Notes: generated from the letters alone by a model not told the origin. Shown: positions 1 through 8,556, counted from the stretch's first letter. The stretch: DNA of 16,008 nucleotides from Syntrophomonas sp. UBA4922 (GCA_002398825.1 DHBS01000032.1:72969-88976), one strand, 5' to 3'. Translations and numbers: made by a program.

Positions 1-3000
1 AGTGAGGTCAGCAATTATGACATATCCGATATCAAAGCCATCACCACCGGCAGCGGTGGAGAGGCGACCGCAAGCTACCTCTACACCTCCAGCTCGGTAT
101 TGAAAACCGACTATGTCAAAGGGATTTTCCTGGCCGATCTGCTGGCTCATGCCGGGATATCCGGCGCTCAGGCCAAGGTGACGATAAACTGCACCGACGG
201 CTTCGAATCCAAGCAGCCCAGCTACCGGGAAATCTCCCTGGCCGATATCAGCAGCCAGGGCTATTTCCTGGCCTATGATGCCGGTGAGAGCGCAGGTGCA
301 ATGACTGATATCCTGGATGAAGACAAAAACGGCGTGGAAGCCACCGTGCGCATCTATCGCAATTACGATGACGGCAGTTCCTGGATGAACCGCCTCACCA
401 ACATCAAAGGCATCACTGTCACCGGTGCAGGCAGTGCTGATCCCGAGTACACTTTCACCGTCTACCCGGGCAGCGGCCAGGCCGGGGAGCTTCCCACGGC
501 CTCGGTGCGCGACGTGGCGATCGATGCCGGCGGGGGCATGTGGGTAGGCACCAACAACGGCGGCGCCTGGTACAAACCGGCGGCCGGCGAGGAGTTCACC
601 ATCAATACCCTGACCAGTGAAGGCTATGTACTGCAAAGCAATCTGGTATACGCTATCGCTATTGATAGCGGGGGAGGCGTCTGGTTTACTCAGAGCAAGA
701 CCTATAATCCAGGCCAGGCTCATCTCAATAAAGGCGCAGCCTATTTGAAGGACGGCGCCATCACCTATTACAACACCGATGTGCCCGGCACCATTCCCGA
801 CAATTATGTTCAGGAAGTGCGCATCGATGGCGGAGGAAATGTCTGGTTCGGCTCCTTCGGCGGTTTGACCAGATACAATCCCGGCACCGCTACCTGGACC
901 AGCTGGGATCAGAATTATGCCGACGGTGAGGGAGACCACTTCCCGGCCACTTCGGTGGATAATCTCATCTGTGACGGCCAGGGCGGGGTCTGGCTGGGGT
1001 TCTATCCCACCGGCGCCGGGACTGAAACCGATCCATTCGTGGGCGGATTTGCCCATATGACCGCGGATGGGGACATCACCCCCTACCAGTATACCGCCGA
1101 TTATGACAGTACATTGGCAACCTCCCTTTTAGCCCAGGTATGGGTCAGGGATATTGCGGTGGATGCCAATGGCGGCGCCTGGGTGGTAGCCTCGGGTTCT
1201 TACCCGGAAATGGCCAACGTAGGTGGCACAGTATGGTATGTGGACAATAACGGAACCGCCACCAGGTTTACCGGCGACCAACTCCTGGGCGCCGGCAGCC
1301 TGACCGGCAATGTGGAGATCCGCATGGTCAATGTGGATGCCAATGGCGGGTTATGGCTGGGAACCTCTGGAGACGGTTTGTTCTACATAGCCGACCCGGG
1401 AACGACTGCGCCCTTGACCATCACCGCGCAGTACAGCGGGGCCAACGCGGCCTGGCCTGATAACGTATATTTCAATAACATCTACGCCATGGACATCATC
1501 GATGGGGTGATGTATCTGGGCAGTGATGGCGGGGTTATGACCGCTGCCCTGGCGGATATAGCAGCTCCCCCGGAACCGGAAGTCATCGAGACCTTCACCA
1601 TCGCCGGCCTGGATGCGGGAGAAATCAGCTATTATGTGGGCGGCAGCGGCCATGAGCATACCTTTAAAGGCCTGCCGGCTGGCGCCGGCCAGGTTTTAAG
1701 CAGCTACCCGTATAACGGAGACACTCATTATGTAAAAGGCGCGCTGCTAAAAGACCTGCTGGCTGATGCCGGTGCGGGAGACAACATCAAGGTTACCATC
1801 ACCACCAGTGATGGCTATACCAAAGCCTCCTATCAAAATATCCCTTATGCTGATATCGTAGCCAAGAACTATTTCGTCGCCTATGATGTGGGCGAGAACA
1901 CCGAGACCTTAGGCAAAGTAGCCGATGAAGACGGCAATGGCGTCACCGCTTCATATCGCATCTACCGCAACCTGGATGACGGAACGGCCGGCCTCAAGGA
2001 CAACCGCATCAAAGGCGTGGTAGGCATTACCGTAAGCGATGCCGGCGGCGGGGGGGTAGACCCTGGAGATTATGACTTAACCATCAATGGTTCCGGGGTT
2101 AACCAAATTACGCATTACAGTATTTCCGAATTGAAAAATGATCTCACAACCAGAACAGCGAGCTATTTCTGGCTCAACAGTTTCGGCAGCACCGGTACTG
2201 ACGAGTTTGAAGGGGTCTATCTGGAAGACCTGCTGGATGAGGTAGGCCTGAAGTCTTCGGCCGAAAGCGTGACCGTGACCGCCAGTGACGGTTACCACCG
2301 CAGCTTCAATCTGGACGGCAGCGCATTAGGTGTATACTGGACCGATATACAGGGTAACCAGATCATGCTGGCCTGGGAAAGAAACGGTTCTTCCTGCCCT
2401 CTGCAACTGGTGGTGGGTCAGACCGCTTCGGATCATGTAAACAAACCCATGTGGGTAAATGATGTCGAAACTATCACTGTAAAAACTGAAAAAACTGAAT
2501 CAGGTTCGGGTTCAGCAGGCGGATATGAGCCGCCCCAGTCCCAGCAGCCCGCTGGCGGACTGATGATAACCCCGACCATTCAAGGGGATACAGCTCAGAC
2601 CACTATTTCCGGCGAGGATATGGAAGCTGCTTTGGAAGCTCTGAAGGAAGCGGCGGCAGACCCGCTGGCCCCGCTGAACTTGGAGATCGATGCAGTCAGC
2701 GACTCCCCGGACGAGGTGAGAGAGTCTGAGGTTACCCTGGCGGCGGAGGCCGTCAAAGCCCTGGCCCGGGAAGGCAATGTCACCCTGACAATCAAAACCG
2801 ACCAGGGCATCATAGAATTGCCGCCGGCTGTGTTGCAGTTCCTGGCCCAGGGGGGCTCTGATGAGATCCAGATAGTGATGGGTGAGGCCGCTGATCCCGA
2901 TTTGAACACAGCTATCCAGGACGTGATCGGACAGAGACCGATTTTGGATGTAATGATATTCAAAGGCGGTCAGGAGCTGACTGATTTGGACGGAAATCAG

Positions 3001-3738
3001 CTCAAGATCATGATCCCCTATACCATGTCAGGTCAAGAAAGCCCTGACCGGCTGCTCATCTACTATATCGATGATCAGGGTCAAGGCATTGCGGTGGTCG
3101 TATCTTTGTACGACCAGCAGAATCAGTCTATGGTTTTCGAAACCACGCATTTCAGCCTTTATGCCGTGGGTTATAACGGCATAAGCTTCAATGACATTGA
3201 TGGCAGCTGGGCCCGGGAGAATATCGAATTCCTGGCCGCCAGAGGCATTGTGAACGGCAGGGCTGAAGGGGTGTTCTCGCCTGACGGCAATGTCACCAGA
3301 GCCGAGTTTCTGACCATGCTGGCTAATTCGGTCAGCGGCTTGAACGCAGCTGATTCAGCCAATGCCGGTTTCAATGATGTGCCGGCCGGAGCCTGGTATG
3401 CCGATACGGTGAACTGGGCGGTCGGAAAAGGCATCGTCAGCGGTTATGGCGACGGTCGCTTTGGGCCGGATGACCTGATAACCAGGGAGCAGGTAGCGGT
3501 AATGATGGACAACTTTATCACAGCGATGGGCGTTGAATTGCAGAGCGAACAAGAACCGAGCAGCTATACTGATCAGGCTCAAATCAGCGCTTGGGCCCGG
3601 CCAGCAATAGCCAGAATGCAGCAATTCGGCATTATGACCGGCAGAAATGCAGGTATGTTCGCGCCCCTGGCTAATACTACCAGAGCCGAAGCGGCTACCC
3701 TGATCAAAGGTTATGTAGAAAGTAAATTAGGATTATAA
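1..3738 (+). CDS. Large SLH surface protein with three molybdopterin-fold-like domains and a seven-bladed propeller (5' partial)
   Basis: The frame is open from base 1, so the N-terminus lies outside the window; the TTG at 100 is only an internal codon. About 1245 residues are visible. Residues 1-140, 528-682 and 690-833 are three copies of a domain resembling the sulfite-oxidase-type molybdopterin-binding fold (YVKGIFLADLL, YVKGALLKDLL, FEGVYLEDLL, each followed by a DGY/DGF strand). Copies 1 and 2 are close duplicates, sharing RIYRN.DDG near their ends. Between them lie seven propeller blades of the two-component-regulator type (VRDVAIDAGGGMWVG, VQEVRIDGGGNVWFG, IRMVNVDANGGLWLG and others). 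Residues 834-1057 hold an unassigned beta-rich region often seen before SLH repeats. Three SLH repeats follow to the end. SLH repeats bind cell-wall polymers, so the protein is probably displayed outside the cell. The Mo-ligand cysteine is not apparent in any copy. A terminator separates it from the next operon. Confidence 0.9.
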   Translation, partial: SEVSNYDISDIKAITTGSGGEATASYLYTSSSVLKTDYVKGIFLADLLAHAGISGAQAKVTINCTDGFESKQPSYREISLADISSQGYFLAYDAGESAGAMTDILDEDKNGVEATVRIYRNYDDGSSWMNRLTNIKGITVTGAGSADPEYTFTVYPGSGQAGELPTASVRDVAIDAGGGMWVGTNNGGAWYKPAAGEEFTINTLTSEGYVLQSNLVYAIAIDSGGGVWFTQSKTYNPGQAHLNKGAAYLKDGAITYYNTDVPGTIPDNYVQEVRIDGGGNVWFGSFGGLTRYNPGTATWTSWDQNYADGEGDHFPATSVDNLICDGQGGVWLGFYPTGAGTETDPFVGGFAHMTADGDITPYQYTADYDSTLATSLLAQVWVRDIAVDANGGAWVVASGSYPEMANVGGTVWYVDNNGTATRFTGDQLLGAGSLTGNVEIRMVNVDANGGLWLGTSGDGLFYIADPGTTAPLTITAQYSGANAAWPDNVYFNNIYAMDIIDGVMYLGSDGGVMTAALADIAAPPEPEVIETFTIAGLDAGEISYYVGGSGHEHTFKGLPAGAGQVLSSYPYNGDTHYVKGALLKDLLADAGAGDNIKVTITTSDGYTKASYQNIPYADIVAKNYFVAYDVGENTETLGKVADEDGNGVTASYRIYRNLDDGTAGLKDNRIKGVVGITVSDAGGGGVDPGDYDLTINGSGVNQITHYSISELKNDLTTRTASYFWLNSFGSTGTDEFEGVYLEDLLDEVGLKSSAESVTVTASDGYHRSFNLDGSALGVYWTDIQGNQIMLAWERNGSSCPLQLVVGQTASDHVNKPMWVNDVETITVKTEKTESGSGSAGGYEPPQSQQPAGGLMITPTIQGDTAQTTISGEDMEAALEALKEAAADPLAPLNLEIDAVSDSPDEVRESEVTLAAEAVKALAREGNVTLTIKTDQGIIELPPAVLQFLAQGGSDEIQIVMGEAADPDLNTAIQDVIGQRPILDVMIFKGGQELTDLDGNQLKIMIPYTMSGQESPDRLLIYYIDDQGQGIAVVVSLYDQQNQSMVFETTHFSLYAVGYNGISFNDIDGSWARENIEFLAARGIVNGRAEGVFSPDGNVTRAEFLTMLANSVSGLNAADSANAGFNDVPAGAWYADTVNWAVGKGIVSGYGDGRFGPDDLITREQVAVMMDNFITAMGVELQSEQEPSSYTDQAQISAWARPAIARMQQFGIMTGRNAGMFAPLANTTRAEAATLIKGYVESKLGL

Positions 3739-3751
3739 ATGTTGATGAATT

Positions 3752-3795
3752 GGGCGGGTTCCCTTTATTAAACGGGAACCCGCCCTGTCTTTTCT
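3752..3795 (+). terminator. Intrinsic terminator after the first surface-protein gene
   Basis: A perfect 12-bp inverted repeat (GGGCGGGTTCCC at 3752-3763 and GGGAACCCGCCC at 3774-3785) with a 10-nt loop is followed by TGTCTTTTC. It lies 13 bp after the stop codon and implies that the next gene has its own promoter. Confidence 0.93.
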
Positions 3796-3860
3796 AATTT
3801 CCCTGATGAAGGTATGATTAAATAAAATTGATTTGGTTTAACGGGCATAAGGAGGTTATT

Positions 3861-5273
3861 ATGAAGTCCAAAGCTGCCAGAATAATACTTATCAGCATAT
3901 GCGCGCTAGCCTTGTTGCTGACTGTTAATGTAATTAGCATGGCCGCCTCTACGGAGACCTTGACCATCAAAGGGGATGGTGTCAGACAGGCGGTTACATT
4001 TGACCGGGTTCAACTGGAGGCCATGAACCCGGGGATCTCCCAGCACAAATATTCTGTGACCAACAATTTTCCCACCGATAAGGTAATGTATCGTAAAGGC
4101 GTGTCTCTGAAACATTTGCTGGATCAGGCCGGAGTTCTGGACACCGCCAAACAGCTGAAATTCATCTCATCCGACGGTTATACCCGCAGTTTTACTTATC
4201 AAGAACTCATAGACGATACCCGCTATTGTTTCGCCGCTGATGGTTCCCGGGCGATAGTCCCTACGATGATTGCATTTGCCGACAGCAGCCAGGGCTATGC
4301 TTCCATGCAGGACATAGAGCTGGCCTTGACCATGGGACAAAGGATCAAAGGGGAGCAGAACAATCCCTGGTTTGTGAAATACCTGCAAACCATCGAGGTC
4401 AGTACCCGAGAGCCGGAGCAATGGCCTGCTGTATCCTTCCGGACTGTAGCCGGGGCTGATGGGATCAGCGTAGAACTCAAACACAATAATTTTGATCTGG
4501 TGAAGATGTACTATACTACAGATGGCAGCGCTCCTTCCATTAACAGCAAGGTATACAATATAAGCGCCTCTTACTACCAACCCGAGCTGAACCGGCCGAT
4601 CACAGTCAGCAAGAATACAGAAATAAGAGCTATCGCTGTGGGGGCCGGAAAGAGAAACAGCGAGACCGCCTCCAGTATTGACTCTGCCGCCGGTGCGGTA
4701 TTTAGTGACTTACAGGCCTTTCCCTGGGCTGAGTCCGCCATAACAGAGTTAAACCGGGAGGGGATTATCGATGGCATGGGAGACGCCCGTTTCGCCCCGG
4801 CAGAGCCCCTGACCAGGGCTCAATTCGCCAAAATGATGATACTGGCTTTGGGTCAAGCACCGGACGTATCCTTCAGCTCTGGTTTCAGCGATGTTAAAAA
4901 CAGCGACTGGCATTGGCCGTATGTGCAAAAGGCTGCCCGGCTGGGGCTGTTAGAAGGCTACCTGGATGGCAGTTTCGGTCCTGACCGGCCCTTGAGCCGG
5001 GAAGAGATGCTCACCATAGCGGTGCGGGCCATGGGGGTCAAGGTGGAAAACGAAACCGTCTCTGCGGAGCTGTTGAGGCCTTTTGAGGACGAAGCCAGAA
5101 TCAGCGATTGGGCCAGACCCTATTTAGCCCATGCCGAAGATAAGGAAATAGTGGAGCATGGTCATTTGGCAGTAGAATCCGGTCCGGGTCTGGCAATGGA
5201 TGCTCAGGGCGTGGCCAATCGGGCTGAAGCTGCCGTAACCATACAGCTTCTCCGGGAGAAAATTCGGAAATGA
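3861..5273 (+). CDS. Secreted SLH protein with one molybdopterin-fold-like domain and a chitobiase-type beta domain
   Basis: The protein has 470 residues. The ATG at 3861 is chosen over an upstream in-frame start at 3828 because GGAGG sits 5 bp before it and because a signal peptide then follows (charged MKSKAAR, hydrophobic core, cleavage likely near SMA-AST). Residues 32-190 form one domain like those of the preceding gene (YRKGVSLKHLLDQAG, SSDGYTRSF), again without a candidate Mo-ligand Cys. Residues 198-275 resemble the chitobiase/beta-hexosaminidase C-terminal Ig-like domain (YYTTDGSAPS, then IRAIAVG). Three SLH repeats occupy 285-470; the third is degenerate. The stop overlaps the start of the ECF S component by 4 bp, so wall-bound protein and transporter are translationally coupled. 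Likely role: an extracytoplasmic binding partner of the transporter (inference). Ligand unknown. Confidence 0.9.
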   Translation: MKSKAARIILISICALALLLTVNVISMAASTETLTIKGDGVRQAVTFDRVQLEAMNPGISQHKYSVTNNFPTDKVMYRKGVSLKHLLDQAGVLDTAKQLKFISSDGYTRSFTYQELIDDTRYCFAADGSRAIVPTMIAFADSSQGYASMQDIELALTMGQRIKGEQNNPWFVKYLQTIEVSTREPEQWPAVSFRTVAGADGISVELKHNNFDLVKMYYTTDGSAPSINSKVYNISASYYQPELNRPITVSKNTEIRAIAVGAGKRNSETASSIDSAAGAVFSDLQAFPWAESAITELNREGIIDGMGDARFAPAEPLTRAQFAKMMILALGQAPDVSFSSGFSDVKNSDWHWPYVQKAARLGLLEGYLDGSFGPDRPLSREEMLTIAVRAMGVKVENETVSAELLRPFEDEARISDWARPYLAHAEDKEIVEHGHLAVESGPGLAMDAQGVANRAEAAVTIQLLREKIRK

Positions 5274-5809
5274 AGGCTCTTTTAGCAAATTTCGGGACTT
5301 TCGATTTGGTGGTTATCGCTATGATGGCCGCACTGGGGGTGGCGGTCAAGCCTGTGGTAACAGCCCTGGCACATATCATAACCGGGCCTTTGGTTATCCC
5401 CGGAGGGTCTCTGGCCGGTGGGTTTTATATGATGTGGCTGGTTCTGGGAGCAGCTCTGATTAAGAGACGCGGCACCGCTACCCTGATTGGATTTGTTCAA
5501 TCCATAATGGTTATTGCCGCCGGGGTGTATGGAACCCACGGTATAGTCAGTTTGTTGACTTATACCCTCCCTGGATTAACCGTGGATGTTCTGTTGTGGC
5601 TGACAGGGCAAGAGCCCGATGAGAAGCTGGCCATGTTTACAGGCGGCATAGGCTCCAACCTGTGCGGGGTTTTCCTGACCAATGTGGTTTTCTTCCGTTT
5701 GCCTTTGGCGCCGTTATTAATGGCGTTAAGCGCCGGGGCCTTATCAGGGGCGCTGGGCGGGTTGTTGGCCTGGATGCTGGCCGACCGCTTAAAGAGATTC
5801 AACCTGTAA
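5270..5809 (+). CDS. ECF transporter S component (substrate-binding membrane subunit)
   Basis: This is a 179-residue, strongly hydrophobic protein with about five or six membrane segments. The stretch from GGSLAGGFYMMWLVLG through KRRGTATLIGF and TYTLPGLTVDVLLW resembles the YkoE/ABC_cobalt group of ECF S components, which bind vitamins or related compounds. I judge this from sequence pattern, not from a search. The family call is supported because two ATPases and an EcfT follow in the same operon. The ATG overlaps the upstream TGA (ATGA), with GGGAGA 10 bp before it. No riboswitch is visible upstream, so the substrate cannot be assigned: thiamine precursor, cobalamin-like compound, pterin and metal are all open. 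Confidence 0.82.
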   Translation: MKALLANFGTFDLVVIAMMAALGVAVKPVVTALAHIITGPLVIPGGSLAGGFYMMWLVLGAALIKRRGTATLIGFVQSIMVIAAGVYGTHGIVSLLTYTLPGLTVDVLLWLTGQEPDEKLAMFTGGIGSNLCGVFLTNVVFFRLPLAPLLMALSAGALSGALGGLLAWMLADRLKRFNL

Positions 5810-5820
5810 TAAAAGTTACG

Positions 5821-5835
5821 CCAGGCTCAGCCTGG
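5821..5835. repeat. Short hairpin between the S component and the next gene
   Basis: CCAGGCTCAGCCTGG is a 7-bp inverted repeat around one base, in the 47-bp gap inside the operon. No T-tract follows, so it is not a terminator. It could act as a processing or stability element, or be chance. Confidence 0.4.
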
Positions 5836-5856
5836 TCAGGCCTTGCAGAGGATATT

Positions 5857-6384
5857 ATGAAAAAAGACAATCAGATAATAATTATGGTTCTGGCGGTTTT
5901 ATTCCTGGCCACCGCTATGGGTGCAGGTTTTAACATGAAATACGCCCGCGAAAAGGCCGCGCTGCTGGCAGCCGCAGAGATTGTGGTTCTGGATCGGGGC
6001 CGGGAGGCGGCCCGCCTGAACATGGATACGCTGGGCACACTGCCCGCCATAGAATTCACGGCCAACTTGAAGAGCAGCATTATGGAGAGAGCCGAGGAGC
6101 ATCTTTATACGGGGGTGGCTCTTTCTGAGCTTTTCAAAACCGCCGCTATATCTCTTGAAGGCAGGCAGCGGGTTATGGTCCGTTCCGTGGACGGATATAT
6201 TGTTCCTCTGACTATTAAGGAGATAGAGGCCCTGGACAATATTTACCTGGTTTATAAAGACAACCGGGAATTTCTGGGCAGTTACAGTGATGCGGACGGG
6301 CAGGGCCCTTACATGATTGTTATCCGGGGAGACCGTTTCAGCCAGCGCTGGGCCAAATATGTGTGTGAATTGGATGTACAATAA
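5857..6384 (+). CDS. Membrane-anchored single-domain protein with molybdopterin-binding-like fold
   Basis: The protein has 175 residues from the ATG at 5857, preceded by AGAGG; an in-frame start at 5662 would lie inside the S-component gene and is rejected. An uncleaved N-terminal membrane helix (about residues 7-25) is followed by an extracytoplasmic domain of about 140 residues with the landmarks seen in the two SLH proteins: YTGVALSELFKTA, VRSVDGYIVPL, LVYKDN, then ADGQGPYMIVIRGD and RWAKYV. The only cysteine is near the C-terminus, away from the expected Mo-ligand position. It lies between the ECF S component and the ATPase genes, so it may be a membrane-tethered relay or accessory that hands ligand to the S component (inference). 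An ordinary periplasmic oxidoreductase subunit is less likely. Confidence 0.8.
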   Translation: MKKDNQIIIMVLAVLFLATAMGAGFNMKYAREKAALLAAAEIVVLDRGREAARLNMDTLGTLPAIEFTANLKSSIMERAEEHLYTGVALSELFKTAAISLEGRQRVMVRSVDGYIVPLTIKEIEALDNIYLVYKDNREFLGSYSDADGQGPYMIVIRGDRFSQRWAKYVCELDVQ

Positions 6385-6402
6385 CAAGGGTGGATAAACG
6401 GA

Positions 6403-7065
6403 TTGATAGCGAGCATACGAGCCAGAGAGCTCTCTTTTCGGTATAGGGGACAGGATCAGTGGCTCTTTGAGCAGATATCTTTTGAATTGAAAAGCGGTCA
6501 GATTTCAGCCCTTACCGGCCCATCCGGCAGTGGAAAAAGCACTCTGTGCTACTGCCTTTCAGGCGTGATTCCCAGGTTTATCAAAGGTGAGTTTAGTGGT
6601 GATGTCAGCCTTGAGGGCAGGGTAGGGATGGTTTTCCAGGACCCGGACAGCCAGTTGTTTCTGCCCACTGTTGAGGATGAACTGGCTTTTGGCCCGGAGA
6701 ATCTCTGCCTTCCCCGGGAAGAAATCGGTCGCAGGATCGAAAGCATTTTGCAGCTAATCGGCCTGCACCGGCTGCGCCTCGCCAATCCGGTCAAACTCTC
6801 CGGGGGGGGAAAACAGCTGGTGGCCCTGGGTGGGGTATTGACACTGGATCCGGATATAATCCTTCTCGATGAGCCTTTTTCGCAGTTGGATGATGCCATG
6901 CGGGGAAGAATCAAAACGGTCTTGCTGGAACTAAAGAGACAAGGCAAAGCCATAGTGTTCGTCGAACATGACAAGAGCAATCTGGAGGTAGCCGACCAGA
7001 TCTGGCTTTTAAGCCGGGGCGGTCTTAACCGCCAATCATCTCCAGAGGTAATCAGCCATGATTAG
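6403..7065 (+). CDS. ECF transporter ATPase, first of pair
   Basis: This is a 220-residue ABC ATPase starting at TTG 6403, with AAGGGTGG about 10 bp upstream; no ATG fits. Walker A is GPSGSGKST (39-47), the Q-loop is VFQDPDSQLF, the signature is LSGGGKQ, Walker B is DIILLDEPFSQLD and the switch His is in FVEHD. It is shorter than typical EcfA (about 280 residues) and lacks their C-terminal extension. It powers uptake by pairing with the next ATPase and binding EcfT. Its 3' end overlaps the second ATPase gene by 8 bp. Confidence 0.9.
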   Translation: MIASIRARELSFRYRGQDQWLFEQISFELKSGQISALTGPSGSGKSTLCYCLSGVIPRFIKGEFSGDVSLEGRVGMVFQDPDSQLFLPTVEDELAFGPENLCLPREEIGRRIESILQLIGLHRLRLANPVKLSGGGKQLVALGGVLTLDPDIILLDEPFSQLDDAMRGRIKTVLLELKRQGKAIVFVEHDKSNLEVADQIWLLSRGGLNRQSSPEVISHD

Positions 7066-7732
7066 AGAAACGGCTATCGAAGCCAGTAATTTAGGCTTTG
7101 GTTATGACCGGGAAAGCAGTATAATAAATAGCCTGAGCTTCACTTTATACAGAGGCGAGACAGTCGCGCTTACAGGACCGAATGGGGTGGGAAAGACCAC
7201 CCTGGGCAAACTCCTGGCAGGGATCTTAAAGCCTGCTCGTGGACAGGTTCTTCTTTTTGGTGAAAACACTCGCGACATGCCCTTATACCTGATGGGGAGA
7301 AAAATAGGATACAGCTTTCAAAACCCGGATCAACAGCTTTTTGCATCCTCGGTGGCGGAGGAAATCGGTTTTGGGTTGAAATACCGGGGCGCAAATTTAG
7401 AACATATTTCCCGGGTAACTGCATATCTGCTAAACCTTTTTGATATTGAACATCTTAAAGAGGCCTTCCCTCTAAATCTGAGCTGGGGTGAAAAACGAAG
7501 GGTGGTCCTGGCCGCTTGCCTGGCCCAGAATCCGGAATACCTGATTTTGGATGAACCCACAACTGGACTTGACGAAGAACGAATTAAAGCATTAACTGAA
7601 ATAATTGCCAGCTTGAGGCGCAAAGGTACAGGAATACTCTTGATAAGTCACCATCAAACCTTTATCGAGCAAAATGCGGAGCGCATTCTGCGGATGGAGG
7701 GAGGGGAGATCCGTGATGACCGCTTTTTCTGA
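7058..7732 (+). CDS. ECF transporter ATPase, second of pair
   Basis: This 224-residue ABC ATPase has Walker A GPNGVGKTT (40-48), Q-loop SFQNPDQQLF, Walker B YLILDEPTTGLD and switch His in LISHH. The signature reads LSWGEKRR instead of LSGGQ, so one nucleotide site of the heterodimer may be asymmetric. The gene overlaps its predecessor by 8 bp and the EcfT gene by 17 bp, so the three are probably made in fixed ratio. The short length matches its partner rather than the second ECF set in this window. Confidence 0.9.
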   Translation: MIRETAIEASNLGFGYDRESSIINSLSFTLYRGETVALTGPNGVGKTTLGKLLAGILKPARGQVLLFGENTRDMPLYLMGRKIGYSFQNPDQQLFASSVAEEIGFGLKYRGANLEHISRVTAYLLNLFDIEHLKEAFPLNLSWGEKRRVVLAACLAQNPEYLILDEPTTGLDEERIKALTEIIASLRRKGTGILLISHHQTFIEQNAERILRMEGGEIRDDRFF

Positions 7733-8459
7733 CCTGGATCCGCGCAGCAAGCTGTTACTGGTAGCCTGTCTGTCCTCGGGCGCAGTGATAATGAGCCACT
7801 GGGCTTTTTTGAGCGGACTTCTGGCAGCGTCAATATTACTGCTGTTATTGTTCGGGGTCAACCCCTGGGATATGCTTAAAAAGACCCGGGTGCTCTTTAA
7901 TATGGTGATATTCATAGCCCTGATGCAGAGCATATTTGTTCCCGGTGGACAGGCGCTGCTCACTGTGGGCAGTATTAATCTGCTCACCACCGGCGGGTTA
8001 ATGATGGCAGCGGAATTTATACTGCGCATGTCGATAATAGCAGCTTCAGCCGGGATACTAGCTACCTCCAACAGCCGGGAGATAATTCAGGGGATGGTGC
8101 AATGCAAGCTTCCTTATGAGATTGCCTTCATGGTATCCATGGGCATCCGTTTCCTGCCGGTCTTTGCCGGGGAGGCCAGGGAGGCCATGACAGCCATTCA
8201 GTTGCGCGGGGTTAACCTGAGGGAACTTTCCTGGCGACAGAAGCTGGAGGTGACAGCCAGCCTTTTTCAGCCGGTGGTAGCCGGGGCACTGATTAAGGCC
8301 AGGGCGATATCAATGTCTATTGAGATGCGCGCTTTCCGGGCGTACTCTACTCGCAGCAGTTATCTGGTTTTGACTCTGGGAGTGAAAGACTATGTGCTGA
8401 TATCTGGAGGACTTTTGTTGATGGCATTGACTTTGGCATATTATTTTTATTTATATTGA
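7716..8459 (+). CDS. ECF transporter transmembrane component EcfT
   Basis: The protein has 247 residues. The ATG at 7716 has GGGGAG 7 bp before it; the longer reading from 7674 lies within the ATPase gene and is rejected. It has the family start motif DLDPRSKLLL, four to five hydrophobic helices, and the coupling-helix region with IQLRGVN and IKARAISMSIEMRAF, where the Ala-Arg-X motifs contact the ATPases. It joins the two ATPases to the S component encoded upstream. It is the last clear gene of this ECF operon; no terminator is visible after it, so read-through into mobB is possible. Confidence 0.9.
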   Translation: MTAFSDLDPRSKLLLVACLSSGAVIMSHWAFLSGLLAASILLLLLFGVNPWDMLKKTRVLFNMVIFIALMQSIFVPGGQALLTVGSINLLTTGGLMMAAEFILRMSIIAASAGILATSNSREIIQGMVQCKLPYEIAFMVSMGIRFLPVFAGEAREAMTAIQLRGVNLRELSWRQKLEVTASLFQPVVAGALIKARAISMSIEMRAFRAYSTRSSYLVLTLGVKDYVLISGGLLLMALTLAYYFYLY

Positions 8460-8472
8460 TTTATCCTTTGAC

Positions 8473-8556
8473 GGATTTGTACAGGGGATATGGAGCGCTA
8501 AGCTTCTCCCTCCAATACCCCCGGCTTACGGGAAACTAGAGCGTGACCAAAAACAG
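8473..8556 (+). promoter_or_regulatory. Structured leader upstream of mobB, possible molybdenum-cofactor-type riboswitch
   Basis: The 112-bp gap before mobB contains nested complementarity. An outer TTTG/CAAA pairing is possible (8476-8479 with 8548-8551), then GCGCT/AGCGT (8495-8499 with 8540-8544), then CCCG-GCTTA-CGGG (8520-8523 with 8529-8532). The unpaired stretches CTCC..AA and GGGAAAC, followed by GCGTGACC, resemble from memory the Moco RNA motif, and a mob gene follows. No terminator hairpin is evident; control could be at translation, since the RBS lies just downstream. The identity is tentative. Confidence 0.38.

Noticed and set aside
3813..3818. TATGAT as -10 for the SLH/ECF operon
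   Set aside because: No acceptable -35 at 16-19 bp. A promoter must exist after the terminator, but I cannot place it.
1..5273. Active molybdoenzymes based on the sulfite-oxidase-like fold
   Set aside because: No Cys lies at the expected Mo-ligand position in any copy, and there is no Tat signal on the protein with a visible N-terminus.
5270..5809. Thiamine/HMP assignment for the S component
   Set aside because: YkoE-like appearance alone is not enough. No TPP riboswitch or thiamine gene is present in the window.
5662..5856. N-terminal extension of the membrane-anchored protein
   Set aside because: It would overlap the S-component gene by about 150 bp, while the ATG at 5857 has a good RBS and a membrane anchor right after it.
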